Positions 16,751 to 24,914 of a DNA stretch of 64,000 bases are shown here, piece by piece (within the stretch, counting starts at the first letter, position 1; every line of letters starts with the position of its first letter). The stretch comes from Treponema sp. Its GTDB lineage: Bacteria > Spirochaetota > Spirochaetia > Treponematales > Treponemataceae. Below the pieces are notes generated by a model that saw only the letters and a list, made by a program, of their open reading frames with translations, was not told the DNA's origin and made no database searches. The position numbers and the translations under genes were made by a program. The stretch is from the NCBI GenBank assembly GCA_016286535.1, contig JAEESZ010000004.1, positions 62,001 through 126,000 on the forward strand. Direction: 5' to 3'.

Positions 16751-18961
16751 ATGAAGTATACTTCTAAAAAAGTTTTTACCCTGATTCTTTTTAATTTTAT
16801 TTTTCTTTCAATTTTTTCCAACACAAAGCAATTAAAAAAAATAGATTCTGTATGGAAATATCATCTTGGAGATAACATGGAATATGCTGCTCTGGATTAT
16901 GATGATTCAACCTGGCAGACTCTTGATAAAACTTTTGTTCATACAGATGACAGTCATTTTGTATGGCTTCGAACAAACGTTCATGTTGATTCAAATGTAA
17001 GAAATGGTGATTTATGGCTCCTTATGGATAAATTTAACGGAGCAGCAGATTTTTACATTAACGGTATTTTTGCCGGAAGCAGGGGAAATCTTCCTCCAAG
17101 TACAAGGGTCAGAATAGAAGAATATAATTCAATTAATGTTCCGCTTAATCTTGATGTTCATGAAGCTGTAGAAATTGCCATAAGAATCTATTGTCCTACA
17201 GATAAATTAAAGGAACTGACTTTTTATTTTGGAAATACAAAGGCTGCATATAGTGAAACTGTAATTCATAATCAGTTTGGATTAAGGTTGTTTTTAATTC
17301 TTGCCTTCCTTTGTATTTTTATTATGTTCTATTCTTTTGCCGTATATCTTGGAAACCGTAATGACAAGGCTTACTTATTTTATTCTCTTTGTATGTTCTT
17401 TATAGTTCCATATTTTTTTGATATTGGTTCAGAAGTAATTTTCTTACCTTATAATATAAACCGTTCACTTTGCCGTGCCTGTCTTCCAATAAGTACCTGT
17501 TTTATGGCAATCTTCTTAAACCGTTTCTTTAATCTTCGCGGCTATAAAAGACTTCTGCTGGCAACATGCATTTTTATGGCTATAGATTTTACAGCATATT
17601 TTATTGTATGTGGAAAACAGGATGCAATGGATATGATGTTCAATGTCATGCTGCTGCCGGTTGTTCTTGTAATTATTTATGGCTTTACAACTACAATCAA
17701 AGCTCTAAAAAAGCATGAGCCTTACGCAATAAATCTTTTTATAGGTTTTACAATAGGTTCAATTCTTTCTTTGCATGATGTTGTATACATGTTAATTGGA
17801 AAGGTTCCATATATGTGGACCCAGGCCCTCGCTTTCTTTGGCCTTGATCTTACAATCTTTATTACCCTGTCCATGCGTTCTGCTCATTCTCAAAAGGTTC
17901 TTGAAACTCTTGCAGAAAAAAATGAAAGTCAGCATCAGAAACTTGCAGAAATCTTTACAAGTGCAAAAGAGCTGGCCGAAGAAACTTCTGGAATTGCCGA
18001 TGAACTGGCAGATTCTGTAAATGCCGTTATGCAGGCCACAATAAATTCAAAAAATAAAGTTGATATTATTGATATGGCTATTAAAGAGCAGCATTTAATT
18101 CATGATGAAACCCAGTCAACCGTAAGAGATTTAACTTCTTCTTTACAGACAGTTAATTCTGAGTTTGATAAAACTTCCGAAAGTATCCAGACTACTGCCA
18201 GCGGAACCAAAATGGTTATTGACGGAATTGCAAATGTAAGCGACGGTATTTCTACTGCAGAAAATTTTACCCGTTCATTAAATACCCTTACTTCAGATGG
18301 TTCTACAGATATGAAACATCTTTTTGATGTTATTGATTCAATACAGCAGTCTTCTAAAGAAATTCTGTCGGTTGTAACAACACTTGATACCTTTGCTCAA
18401 AAAACAGACCTTCTTGCCATGAATGCCGCAATTGAAGCTGCTCACACAGGTGTGGCAGGAAAAGGCTTTGCCGTAATTGCCCACGAAATTAAAGACCTTG
18501 CAGCAAATTCTTCGCGCTATGCTTCTAAAATTGGAGAAATTATTAGTGCTGTAATTAAAAATATTGAAGAAAGTGCAGTCTTAACAGAAAAGGTAAATCT
18601 GGCTTTCTCACAAATTAAGCAGGGAGCTTCCCAGAGTGTAGAAAAGGTTACTGCTGCCGCTCAGAGTCTTAAAGAGCAGGTACTGGCTGGAAATTCAATT
18701 TCTCATGAATCGGAAATGATGGCTGAATCTGCCCTGATTATGAGAAATAATATCAATAAGCAGACTCAGTACTCATCTCACGTTCTGGAAAATATGGAAA
18801 GACTTTCTTTGGCTTCTCAAAAGGTTGATACGGCAAGTTCTGAAATTTCTGCAGGAGCCCAGTCTTTAACAAAGCAGGTTGAATCCTTAAGAATCCTTGC
18901 AGACCGAACCCGTCAGACTGCAAAGGATCTTATGACCATTATGGCCTCTGATTCTGATTAG
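16751..18961 (+). CDS. 7TM-DISM chemoreceptor (methyl-accepting chemotaxis protein)
   Basis: 736 aa. Signal peptide/first helix, then a jelly-roll extracytoplasmic domain like carbohydrate-binding 7TMR-DISMED2 (VWKYHLGDNMEYAALDYDDSTWQTL, DLWLLMDKFNGAADFYINGIFAG; residues about 30-170). About seven transmembrane helices follow (residues 180-385) and no HAMP is apparent. The C-terminal MCP signalling hairpin has its tip at [21 protein letters not shown] and continues GKGFAVIAHEIKDLA. It should signal to CheA/CheW for periplasmic-flagellar motility. The receptor architecture, 7TM-DISM in place of two helices plus Cache/4HB, is uncommon outside spirochetes. The 3' end overlaps the convergent methyltransferase gene by 23 nt. 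Confidence 0.87.
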   Translation: MKYTSKKVFTLILFNFIFLSIFSNTKQLKKIDSVWKYHLGDNMEYAALDYDDSTWQTLDKTFVHTDDSHFVWLRTNVHVDSNVRNGDLWLLMDKFNGAADFYINGIFAGSRGNLPPSTRVRIEEYNSINVPLNLDVHEAVEIAIRIYCPTDKLKELTFYFGNTKAAYSETVIHNQFGLRLFLILAFLCIFIMFYSFAVYLGNRNDKAYLFYSLCMFFIVPYFFDIGSEVIFLPYNINRSLCRACLPISTCFMAIFLNRFFNLRGYKRLLLATCIFMAIDFTAYFIVCGKQDAMDMMFNVMLLPVVLVIIYGFTTTIKALKKHEPYAINLFIGFTIGSILSLHDVVYMLIGKVPYMWTQALAFFGLDLTIFITLSMRSAHSQKVLETLAEKNESQHQKLAEIFTSAKELAEETSGIADELADSVNAVMQATINSKNKVDIIDMAIKEQHLIHDETQSTVRDLTSSLQTVNSEFDKTSESIQTTASGTKMVIDGIANVSDGISTAENFTRSLNTLTSDGSTDMKHLFDVIDSIQQSSKEILSVVTTLDTFAQKTDLLAMNAAIEAAHTGVAGKGFAVIAHEIKDLAANSSRYASKIGEIISAVIKNIEESAVLTEKVNLAFSQIKQGASQSVEKVTAAAQSLKEQVLAGNSISHESEMMAESALIMRNNINKQTQYSSHVLENMERLSLASQKVDTASSEISAGAQSLTKQVESLRILADRTRQTAKDLMTIMASDSD

Positions 18962-20093
18962 AAGAAATTGTAAAGAGCCAAACCTTGTGCGGCTTTTTTC
19001 CTTCATAATCCTTATCTATTGTTGATGCGGTAATTTCCTCGCAGTTAAAATCAAGTCCCGCTGCTGTTTTAGGCGGGATTTTTTCAAGGTCAAACTTTAT
19101 TCTTTCTGAGTTCGTCGAAAAATACAGGCTTCCGCCCGGGCTCAAAATATTCAGGCAGTCTTTTACAAGCTGAGGCCAGTCTCTGTTTATATCCAGGATA
19201 TTTACTGCTGTTTTACTGTTACTGAAGGTTGGGGGATCTAATATGATTAAATCATAAAAATCCTCTTTTTTTAAATCTCCCTTTTTTGCAGCGGTTGCCT
19301 TTTCCTGTAAAAAACGAATACAGTCAGAGCGGGTAAAAAGATACTTTTTTTTATCAAAAAAGCCGTTGAGTTTCATATTCTCTTTTGCCCAGTCAAGATA
19401 GGTATTGGAAAGATCTGCAGATTCTACGAAGCGGGCATTTCCCTGGGCTGCATAAACAGAAAAACTTCCTGTATAACAAAAAAGATTTAATACTCTTTTA
19501 TTTGAAGCTTTATCGCGGACTAAGGTTCTAAGAGGCCGGTGGTCAAAAAAGAGGCCTGTATCAAGATATGTAGAAAGATCAACCTTAAAAAGCTGTCCCT
19601 GTTCCATAACTAAACCTGTTACAGTTTCTTCTTCGTTTTTTTCATACTGGGCCTTATCACTTCCTTTATGGCTTTTGTGACCTCTTGTTTTCTTTATTAT
19701 GTGGTCTTTATTTATTGCAAGTGCCTGTGCTGCTTTTTCTGCCATTGTGTCCAGCCAGATTTTTTCTGCATCTTCATCTTTTTCATAAGGACGTTCATAT
19801 AAATATAAAACGGCATAAGTTCTTTCTTTTATTTCAGTTTCTATTCCTGCAACATTTGCAGAAAGCTTTGCATTTTGTTCAGAAATAAATTTGGCGGCTT
19901 CCAGGGGAGAGTCTATGTATTCTGGTAAAAATTCATAAAGATCCAGACTTACAGGTACTTCGGGAATATCACGGTCATAAAGCCTGTAAGAAGTAATTCT
20001 GTTTTTTCTGGACCATTTTTTAAGTTCTTTATATTTTTTTTTGAGTCGGTTGGCAAAAATCTCTGCCTGGTATTCTGTTTTATTATCTTCCAT
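18939..20093 (-). CDS. rlmK: RlmK-like 23S rRNA methyltransferase (stand-alone)
   Basis: 384 aa, class I SAM methyltransferase. N-terminal NRITSYRLYDRDIPE-type PUA/RFM-linker segment, SAM motif NLFCYTGSFSVYA, acidic loop DLSNTYLDWAKENMKLNGF, catalytic-type IILDPPTFSNSK, then SPGGSLYFSTNSERIKFD. The DPPTFSNSK motif and YRLYDxDxPE match the RlmK half of E. coli RlmKL (m7G2069 formation). No RlmL half is present. The symbol is by homology of motifs only; RlmI-type m5C activity is a less likely alternative. Confidence 0.78.
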   Translation of the reverse strand: MEDNKTEYQAEIFANRLKKKYKELKKWSRKNRITSYRLYDRDIPEVPVSLDLYEFLPEYIDSPLEAAKFISEQNAKLSANVAGIETEIKERTYAVLYLYERPYEKDEDAEKIWLDTMAEKAAQALAINKDHIIKKTRGHKSHKGSDKAQYEKNEEETVTGLVMEQGQLFKVDLSTYLDTGLFFDHRPLRTLVRDKASNKRVLNLFCYTGSFSVYAAQGNARFVESADLSNTYLDWAKENMKLNGFFDKKKYLFTRSDCIRFLQEKATAAKKGDLKKEDFYDLIILDPPTFSNSKTAVNILDINRDWPQLVKDCLNILSPGGSLYFSTNSERIKFDLEKIPPKTAAGLDFNCEEITASTIDKDYEGKKPHKVWLFTISSNQNQRP

Positions 20094-20161
20094 ATCTTTA
20101 TAATACTGCTTTTAATAAACAATAAACAGTAGCAAATTTTATAACTTATAAAAGAATATGC

Positions 20162-20190
20162 TTGTTATACCGGGAATTGTATTTTATTAT
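20162..20190 (+). promoter_or_regulatory. Candidate promoter upstream of the 20208 gene
   Basis: TTGTTA (20162-20167), 17-nt spacer, TATTAT (20185-20190), followed by SD GAGG (20199-20202) and ATG 20208. Confidence 0.6.
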
Positions 20191-20207
20191 AGAAGAGCGA
20201 GGTTAAT

Positions 20208-20405
20208 ATGACTGCTACAGAAAAATACTTAAATATGAATAATGAGTTTTGCCGTTTAAGAGATGCTATTTTTGAATGTGATGTAGAAGAGGCAGAAGAA
20301 GATTCAAATGTTCAAAAAAGTGTTGAAGCAGCCCTTGGCATTTTATGCCAGTACCTGGATTATTATAAAGAACTCAATAATGTTAAGACCCGGGTTAAAC
20401 AATAA
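20208..20405 (+). CDS. Small acidic hypothetical protein
   Basis: 65 aa, not recognised. Acidic in the middle (ECDVEEAEEDSN) and predicted helical (VQKSVEAALGILCQYLDYYKELNNV). No signal peptide. GAGG SD 5 nt before the ATG and a plausible promoter support expression. It is followed after 33 nt by the SUMF lipoprotein gene, possibly co-transcribed. Confidence 0.65.
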   Translation: MTATEKYLNMNNEFCRLRDAIFECDVEEAEEDSNVQKSVEAALGILCQYLDYYKELNNVKTRVKQ

Positions 20406-20438
20406 TAACAAAGTAATTAATTAAAAGGAGAGAGTTAA

Positions 20439-21380
20439 ATGAAAAGAACTTGTATTAAAGCCTTAGGAATTTCTGTTGTAAGTTTATTGCTGACTTCCTG
20501 CTTTTTCCCTACAAACAAAGAAACAAATCAAAAGACAGATGAAGAGAATGCTGTACCGGTGGCTGCAACTTTTATAAAGGTAAATGGTGGCGTTGTAAGC
20601 GGTAAAGTAGCAAACTCTTTCGTTTTTATAGAAAACAGAACCATTCAGATTAATGATTTACTTGTCAGTGATCACGAAGTAACTCAAAATGAGTATTCAA
20701 CATACTGTAGATATGGTAACACAAATCCTGGTTCTGCTTCCGGAAAAGGAACAAATTATCCGGCTTATGGCGTTAACTGGTACGATGCTATTGTTTATTG
20801 TAATTTACGTTCTATGGCAGAAGGTTTTGATCCTGTATATAAATATGGAAGTAAAACAAATCCTGAAGAATGGCCGGAAGTAACAAAAAACTCCTTTGGA
20901 AAATACTGCGGACCTTCAAATGGCAGTAATTCTTTAGATACAATTACCATGGATATTTCAGCAAATGGTTACCGTCTGCCTACCGAAGCAGAATGGGAAT
21001 ATATTGCAAGGGGCGGAAATAAAGGCATTTTTCCTGAACAGACCACTTATGCCGGAAGTGATACAATTGGAGAAGTTGCCTGGTATGATATTACTGCAAA
21101 TTTTAGATGCAGACCTGTAAAAGGTAAATCTCCTAATTCTCTTGGTATATATGATTTAAGCGGAAATGTCAGTGAAATATGCTGGGACTGGAGCGATACT
21201 TCTATAACAGCAACTACCCCTGCAAGTGGAGCGAATGAAAGCACATGGAAAACTAGGGTTTGCCGTGGTGGAAATATGGCGGTGGATGCCCCTGTCTGCA
21301 CAGTACGTGCACGAGATTCTATAAAGGTTTATGTAAGAGCTGATAACGTAGGCTTTAGAGTAGTTCGTACAGATAAGTAA
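20439..21380 (+). CDS. SUMF1/FGE-domain lipoprotein
   Basis: 313 aa. Lipoprotein signal peptide with lipobox LLTSC (Cys at about 22), then an FGE-sulfatase-modifying fold: VSDHEVTQNEYSTYC, YPAYGVNWYDAIVYCNLRSM, NGYRLPTEAEWEYIARGG, LGIYDLSGNVSEICWDW, VCRGGN and the final VGFRVVR. True FGE converts Cys to formylglycine, but many spirochete members are surface lipoproteins with no shown activity, and no sulfatase is nearby. Strong SD (AAAGGAGAGAG). Confidence 0.85.
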   Translation: MKRTCIKALGISVVSLLLTSCFFPTNKETNQKTDEENAVPVAATFIKVNGGVVSGKVANSFVFIENRTIQINDLLVSDHEVTQNEYSTYCRYGNTNPGSASGKGTNYPAYGVNWYDAIVYCNLRSMAEGFDPVYKYGSKTNPEEWPEVTKNSFGKYCGPSNGSNSLDTITMDISANGYRLPTEAEWEYIARGGNKGIFPEQTTYAGSDTIGEVAWYDITANFRCRPVKGKSPNSLGIYDLSGNVSEICWDWSDTSITATTPASGANESTWKTRVCRGGNMAVDAPVCTVRARDSIKVYVRADNVGFRVVRTDK

Positions 21381-21424
21381 ACTTATAAGATACCTTTTCA
21401 AAATTTATATACAATTCCTCCTCG

Positions 21425-21453
21425 TATACATGATTAAAAAAAATCGGTATAAT
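21425..21453 (+). promoter_or_regulatory. Candidate promoter of the DEAD-box helicase gene
   Basis: TATACA (21425-21430), 17-nt spacer, perfect TATAAT (21448-21453). Predicted leader of about 75 nt before ATG 21536. DEAD-box genes often have regulated long leaders. Confidence 0.6.
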
Positions 21454-21535
21454 AATCTATTATTCTTTAGACTTTATCCCACAGCTTGTATGCTTGTGCG
21501 GTAGAAATATTAATTATTTTTTTAAGGAATCCATT

Positions 21536-23149
21536 ATGGAATTTACAGAATTTGGTCTTGATGAAAGACTTTTAAAGGGAATTGCCGATGCCGGTTATGT
21601 TTCTTGTACACCGGTTCAGGAGCAGGTTATTAAGGCTTCCCAGACAGAGGGAGAAAAAGGCTCTGATTTGTATGTTCAGTCTCAGACTGGAACCGGAAAA
21701 ACTTGTGCTTATCTGGTGGCTGTTATAAGCGCAATGTTAAAAGAAGTAAATGCAGGAAAAAAATGTCTTATTCTTGCACCAACCCGTGAACTTGCTGTGC
21801 AGATTGAAGAAGAAGCAAAAGTTCTTGTAGGAAACAGCGGCTTAAAAGCTTTTTCTGTATATGGTGGTGTAGGTTACGAAAAACAGATTAATACCCTAAA
21901 AAAGGGTGTTGATATTGTAATTGGAACTCCTGGCCGTGTTATTGATTTGCAGGAAGGCGGAAATCTTAACTTAAGCGATGCAAATTTCTGCGTAATTGAT
22001 GAAGCAGACAGAATGTTCGATATGGGCTTTTATGATGATTTAAGAAAAATCTTAAAATGTCTGCCGGAAGCAGAAAAACGTCAGACAATGCTTTTCTCTG
22101 CAACTTTGAACACCTATGTAAAAAATCTTGCCTGGGAATATACCCGCGATCCTGTAGAAATTACAATTGAAGCAGAAAATATTACCGTAAGCGAAATTAA
22201 ACAGGAATTACTTCATGTTTCAAGTGATGAAAAAATGAAGCTTCTTATTGGAATTTTAAAACATGAAAATCCTGAAAGTGCAATTATTTTCTGTAATACA
22301 AAACGTTCCTGCGAAGTTGTTGCAAAACGTCTTGTATTAAATGATATAAAAGCTGAGTTCATGATTGGTGATTTACCACAGTCAAAGAGACTTGCAATTT
22401 TAAAGAAATTTAAAGCCGGTGAAATTAAGATTCTTGTTGCAACAGATGTTGCTGCCCGTGGAATTGATGTAAATGACCTTGCAATGGTAATCAACTACGA
22501 CCTTCCAGTAGAAGCAGAAAACTATGTTCACCGCATTGGCCGTACAGCAAGAGCTGGAAAAAGCGGAAAAGCCTATACCTTCTGTTCTGAACAGGATGTT
22601 TACAATCTTCCTGCAATTGAACGATATATTGAAATGCAGATTTCTGCTACCGTTGCTTATCCTGAGCAGATGGAAGAAGATAAATCTGCAGGCATGTATA
22701 TTAAAACTGAAAACTGGCGTGGCGACGATGATTACGATAACCGTGGCGGCTACCGTAAGGGAAAGAAGGGCGGAAATAAAAACGGCTCTTCTAAAAAATA
22801 TTCAGATTCTTCTAAAAAGCCATACAGCAAAAATGACAAATACGACAAAAATAACGGCTATAAAAAGAATGATTATAAGAAAAACAACTACAAGAAGAAT
22901 GATTATAAGAAAGGCGGAAAAGGTAACTACGATAACCGACAGAGAAAGCCAAATTATATTGATCCGGAGAAACTTGCAGGACTTTCTTATGAAGAGCGCA
23001 TGAAAATGTACAAGGAAGTATATGCTTCAAAACCTGCTTCTAAAAAATCTTCATATAAGAACAAAAATAAGAATAAGGGAAAGAGACCGGTTCAGGCTAC
23101 CCCTAAAAAATCATTCTGGCAGAAAGTTAAATCTTTCTTTGGTTTATAA
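21536..23149 (+). CDS. DEAD-box ATP-dependent RNA helicase
   Basis: 537 aa from ATG 21536 (SD AAGGAA); an upstream in-frame TTG at 21494 has no SD. Q motif FTEFGLDERLLKGIADAGYVSCTPVQ, motif I SQTGTGKT, Ia PTRELAVQ, II VIDEADRMFD, III SAT, IV IIFCNTK, V ATDVAARGID and VI HRIGRTARAG. After residue about 400 comes a basic disordered tail rich in KND/KNN/YKK repeats, probably an RNA-binding extension as in cold-shock DEAD-box proteins. Likely role: rRNA or mRNA remodelling at low temperature. Confidence 0.92.
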   Translation: MEFTEFGLDERLLKGIADAGYVSCTPVQEQVIKASQTEGEKGSDLYVQSQTGTGKTCAYLVAVISAMLKEVNAGKKCLILAPTRELAVQIEEEAKVLVGNSGLKAFSVYGGVGYEKQINTLKKGVDIVIGTPGRVIDLQEGGNLNLSDANFCVIDEADRMFDMGFYDDLRKILKCLPEAEKRQTMLFSATLNTYVKNLAWEYTRDPVEITIEAENITVSEIKQELLHVSSDEKMKLLIGILKHENPESAIIFCNTKRSCEVVAKRLVLNDIKAEFMIGDLPQSKRLAILKKFKAGEIKILVATDVAARGIDVNDLAMVINYDLPVEAENYVHRIGRTARAGKSGKAYTFCSEQDVYNLPAIERYIEMQISATVAYPEQMEEDKSAGMYIKTENWRGDDDYDNRGGYRKGKKGGNKNGSSKKYSDSSKKPYSKNDKYDKNNGYKKNDYKKNNYKKNDYKKGGKGNYDNRQRKPNYIDPEKLAGLSYEERMKMYKEVYASKPASKKSSYKNKNKNKGKRPVQATPKKSFWQKVKSFFGL

Positions 23150-23182
23150 GATAACCTCTACAAAATGTAAATGGAGTAAACA

Positions 23183-24835
23183 ATGATTACAGTTAGTGAT
23201 GTTAGTGTATCTTTCAGCGAAAAACCTCTCTTTAAAGATGTTAATTTAAAATTCAATAAAGGAAACTGTTATGGAATTACCGGTGCTAATGGAGCCGGAA
23301 AATCAACCTTTTTGAAGCTTCTTTCGGGAGAACTTGAGAAAGATTCAGGCGAAATATTTATGACACCAGGCGAGCGAATGGCTGTTTTAAAGCAGGACCA
23401 CTTTGCTTTTGATGAATATTCTGTAAAAGATACTGTTATGATGGGCTTTCCACGTCTTTATGAAGTTTCTAAGGCACGTGATGAAATTTATGCTAAAGCC
23501 GATTTTACAGAGGAAGACGGAATTAAATCTGCTGAACTCGAAGCTGAGTTTGGAGAACTTGGTGGTTACGAAGCAGAAAATCAGATTGAACAGATGCTTT
23601 CCGGCCTTGGTCTTGAAGAAGAACATCATGATAAGATGATGAGTGAACTTGATGAATCTCAGAAAGTTCGCGTTTTACTTGCCCAGGCAATTTATGGAAA
23701 TCCTGATGCCCTTATTCTTGATGAACCTACAAACGGTCTTGATATTGAATCAATCACCTGGCTGGAAAACTTCCTCCTTGATTTTGAAAATACTGTAATT
23801 GTAGTTTCCCATGACCGTCACTTTTTGAACACAGTTTGTACTTATATATGTGATATTGATTACGGTAAGATTACTCAGTTCAGCGGTAACTATGATTTCT
23901 GGTATCAGATGACACAGGTTATGCAGAGACAGGCTCATGACCAGCAGAAGAAGACAGAAGAAAAAATGAAGGATTTACGCGAATTTATTCTCCGCTTCTC
24001 TTCAAATGCTTCAAAGGCAAAACAGGCTACCAGCCGTAAAAAGATTTATGATAAACTTGCCGACAGTCTTGAAGATATTCCTATTTCTACACGTAAATTC
24101 CCATATGTAAACTTCAAGGCAGACAGAGAAATTGGAAACAATGTTCTTGAAATTAAAAATCTTAACTACAAGGACGCAGATGGAAACCAGCTGTTAAAAG
24201 ATTTTAGTCTTACCGTAAACCGTACAGATAAAATTGCTTTTGTTGGTATTGAACACAATTCAATTACTGCATTGTTTGATATTGTAAACGGAGCTAAAAA
24301 GGCTGATTCCGGAGAATTCTTCTGGGGCCAGACCACTTCACAGACTTATCTTCCACGCGATAATTCTGACAGCTTTAATAATGAAATGAACATTACAGAG
24401 TGGCTCAAGCAGTATTCAAAAGAACAGGATGATGCTTATGTGCGCGGCTTCCTTGGCCGTATGCTCTTTTCCGGTGATGAATCTTTGAAAAAAGTAAAGG
24501 TTCTTTCCGGAGGAGAAAAAGTCCGCTGTATGCTTTCTATGATGATGCTTTCTGGTGCCAACTGTATTACAATGGATGACCCTACAAATCACCTTGACCT
24601 TGAAGCAATTCAGTCTTTAAACGAAGGACTTATTTCTTTCCCTGGTGTTCTTTTGTTCAGTTCTCATGACCATGAATTCATTCAGTCTATTGCAAACCGT
24701 ATTGTAGAAATTACTCCAAACGGAATTATTGACCGTATGATGAGTTTTGATGACTACATTACAGACAAACAGGTATCTGAACTTCGTGCAAGAATGTATG
24801 AAGGTACAGGTAAAAAGATAAAATACAGAGTATAG
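23183..24835 (+). CDS. ABC-F family ATPase (YbiT-like) with degenerate second nucleotide site
   Basis: 550 aa, soluble tandem ABC ATPase of the ABC-F class, which act on ribosomes. NBD1 has Walker A GANGAGKST and Walker B LILDEPTNGLD but signature LDESQ instead of LSGGQ. The linker contains RFSSNASKAKQATSRKK, as in YbiT. NBD2 has a good signature VLSGGEKVR and Walker B CITMDDPTNHLD, but its Walker A is replaced by GIEHNSITAL, with no GxGK[ST]. One composite ATP site (NBD1 Walker A/B with NBD2 signature) should be intact and the other dead. The weak NBD1 signature is normal for YbiT; the lost NBD2 P-loop is not. Confidence 0.88.
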   Translation: MITVSDVSVSFSEKPLFKDVNLKFNKGNCYGITGANGAGKSTFLKLLSGELEKDSGEIFMTPGERMAVLKQDHFAFDEYSVKDTVMMGFPRLYEVSKARDEIYAKADFTEEDGIKSAELEAEFGELGGYEAENQIEQMLSGLGLEEEHHDKMMSELDESQKVRVLLAQAIYGNPDALILDEPTNGLDIESITWLENFLLDFENTVIVVSHDRHFLNTVCTYICDIDYGKITQFSGNYDFWYQMTQVMQRQAHDQQKKTEEKMKDLREFILRFSSNASKAKQATSRKKIYDKLADSLEDIPISTRKFPYVNFKADREIGNNVLEIKNLNYKDADGNQLLKDFSLTVNRTDKIAFVGIEHNSITALFDIVNGAKKADSGEFFWGQTTSQTYLPRDNSDSFNNEMNITEWLKQYSKEQDDAYVRGFLGRMLFSGDESLKKVKVLSGGEKVRCMLSMMMLSGANCITMDDPTNHLDLEAIQSLNEGLISFPGVLLFSSHDHEFIQSIANRIVEITPNGIIDRMMSFDDYITDKQVSELRARMYEGTGKKIKYRV

Positions 24836-24842
24836 TTTTTAG

Positions 24843-24875
24843 CCCCGGGGATTTGCTTTCCCGGGGTAATTTTTT
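24843..24875 (+). terminator. Intrinsic terminator of the ABC-F gene
   Basis: CCCCGGG (24843-24849), 10-nt loop, CCCGGGG (24860-24866), then TAATTTTTT. Lies between convergent genes; the T run is only on the plus side. Confidence 0.85.
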
Positions 24876-24914
24876 GTCCAGATTCTGACTCTTGTTCATA
24901 AGCCCGTTTTGAGG

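Noticed and set aside
20439..21380. True formylglycine-generating enzyme with sulfatase pathway
   Set aside because: Lipoprotein anchor and no sulfatase in the window; kept as SUMF-fold lipoprotein only.
22850..22925. Repeats AAGAATGATTATAAGAAA-type as a CRISPR or VNTR
   Set aside because: They encode the KND/YKK tail of the DEAD-box protein, with no spacers; ordinary low-complexity coding DNA.
22524..23003. 159-codon plus-strand ORF inside the DEAD-box helicase gene
   Set aside because: Out-of-frame reading of the helicase core end and its Lys/Asn-rich tail; repetitive Ile/Thr/Lys product and no start signals.
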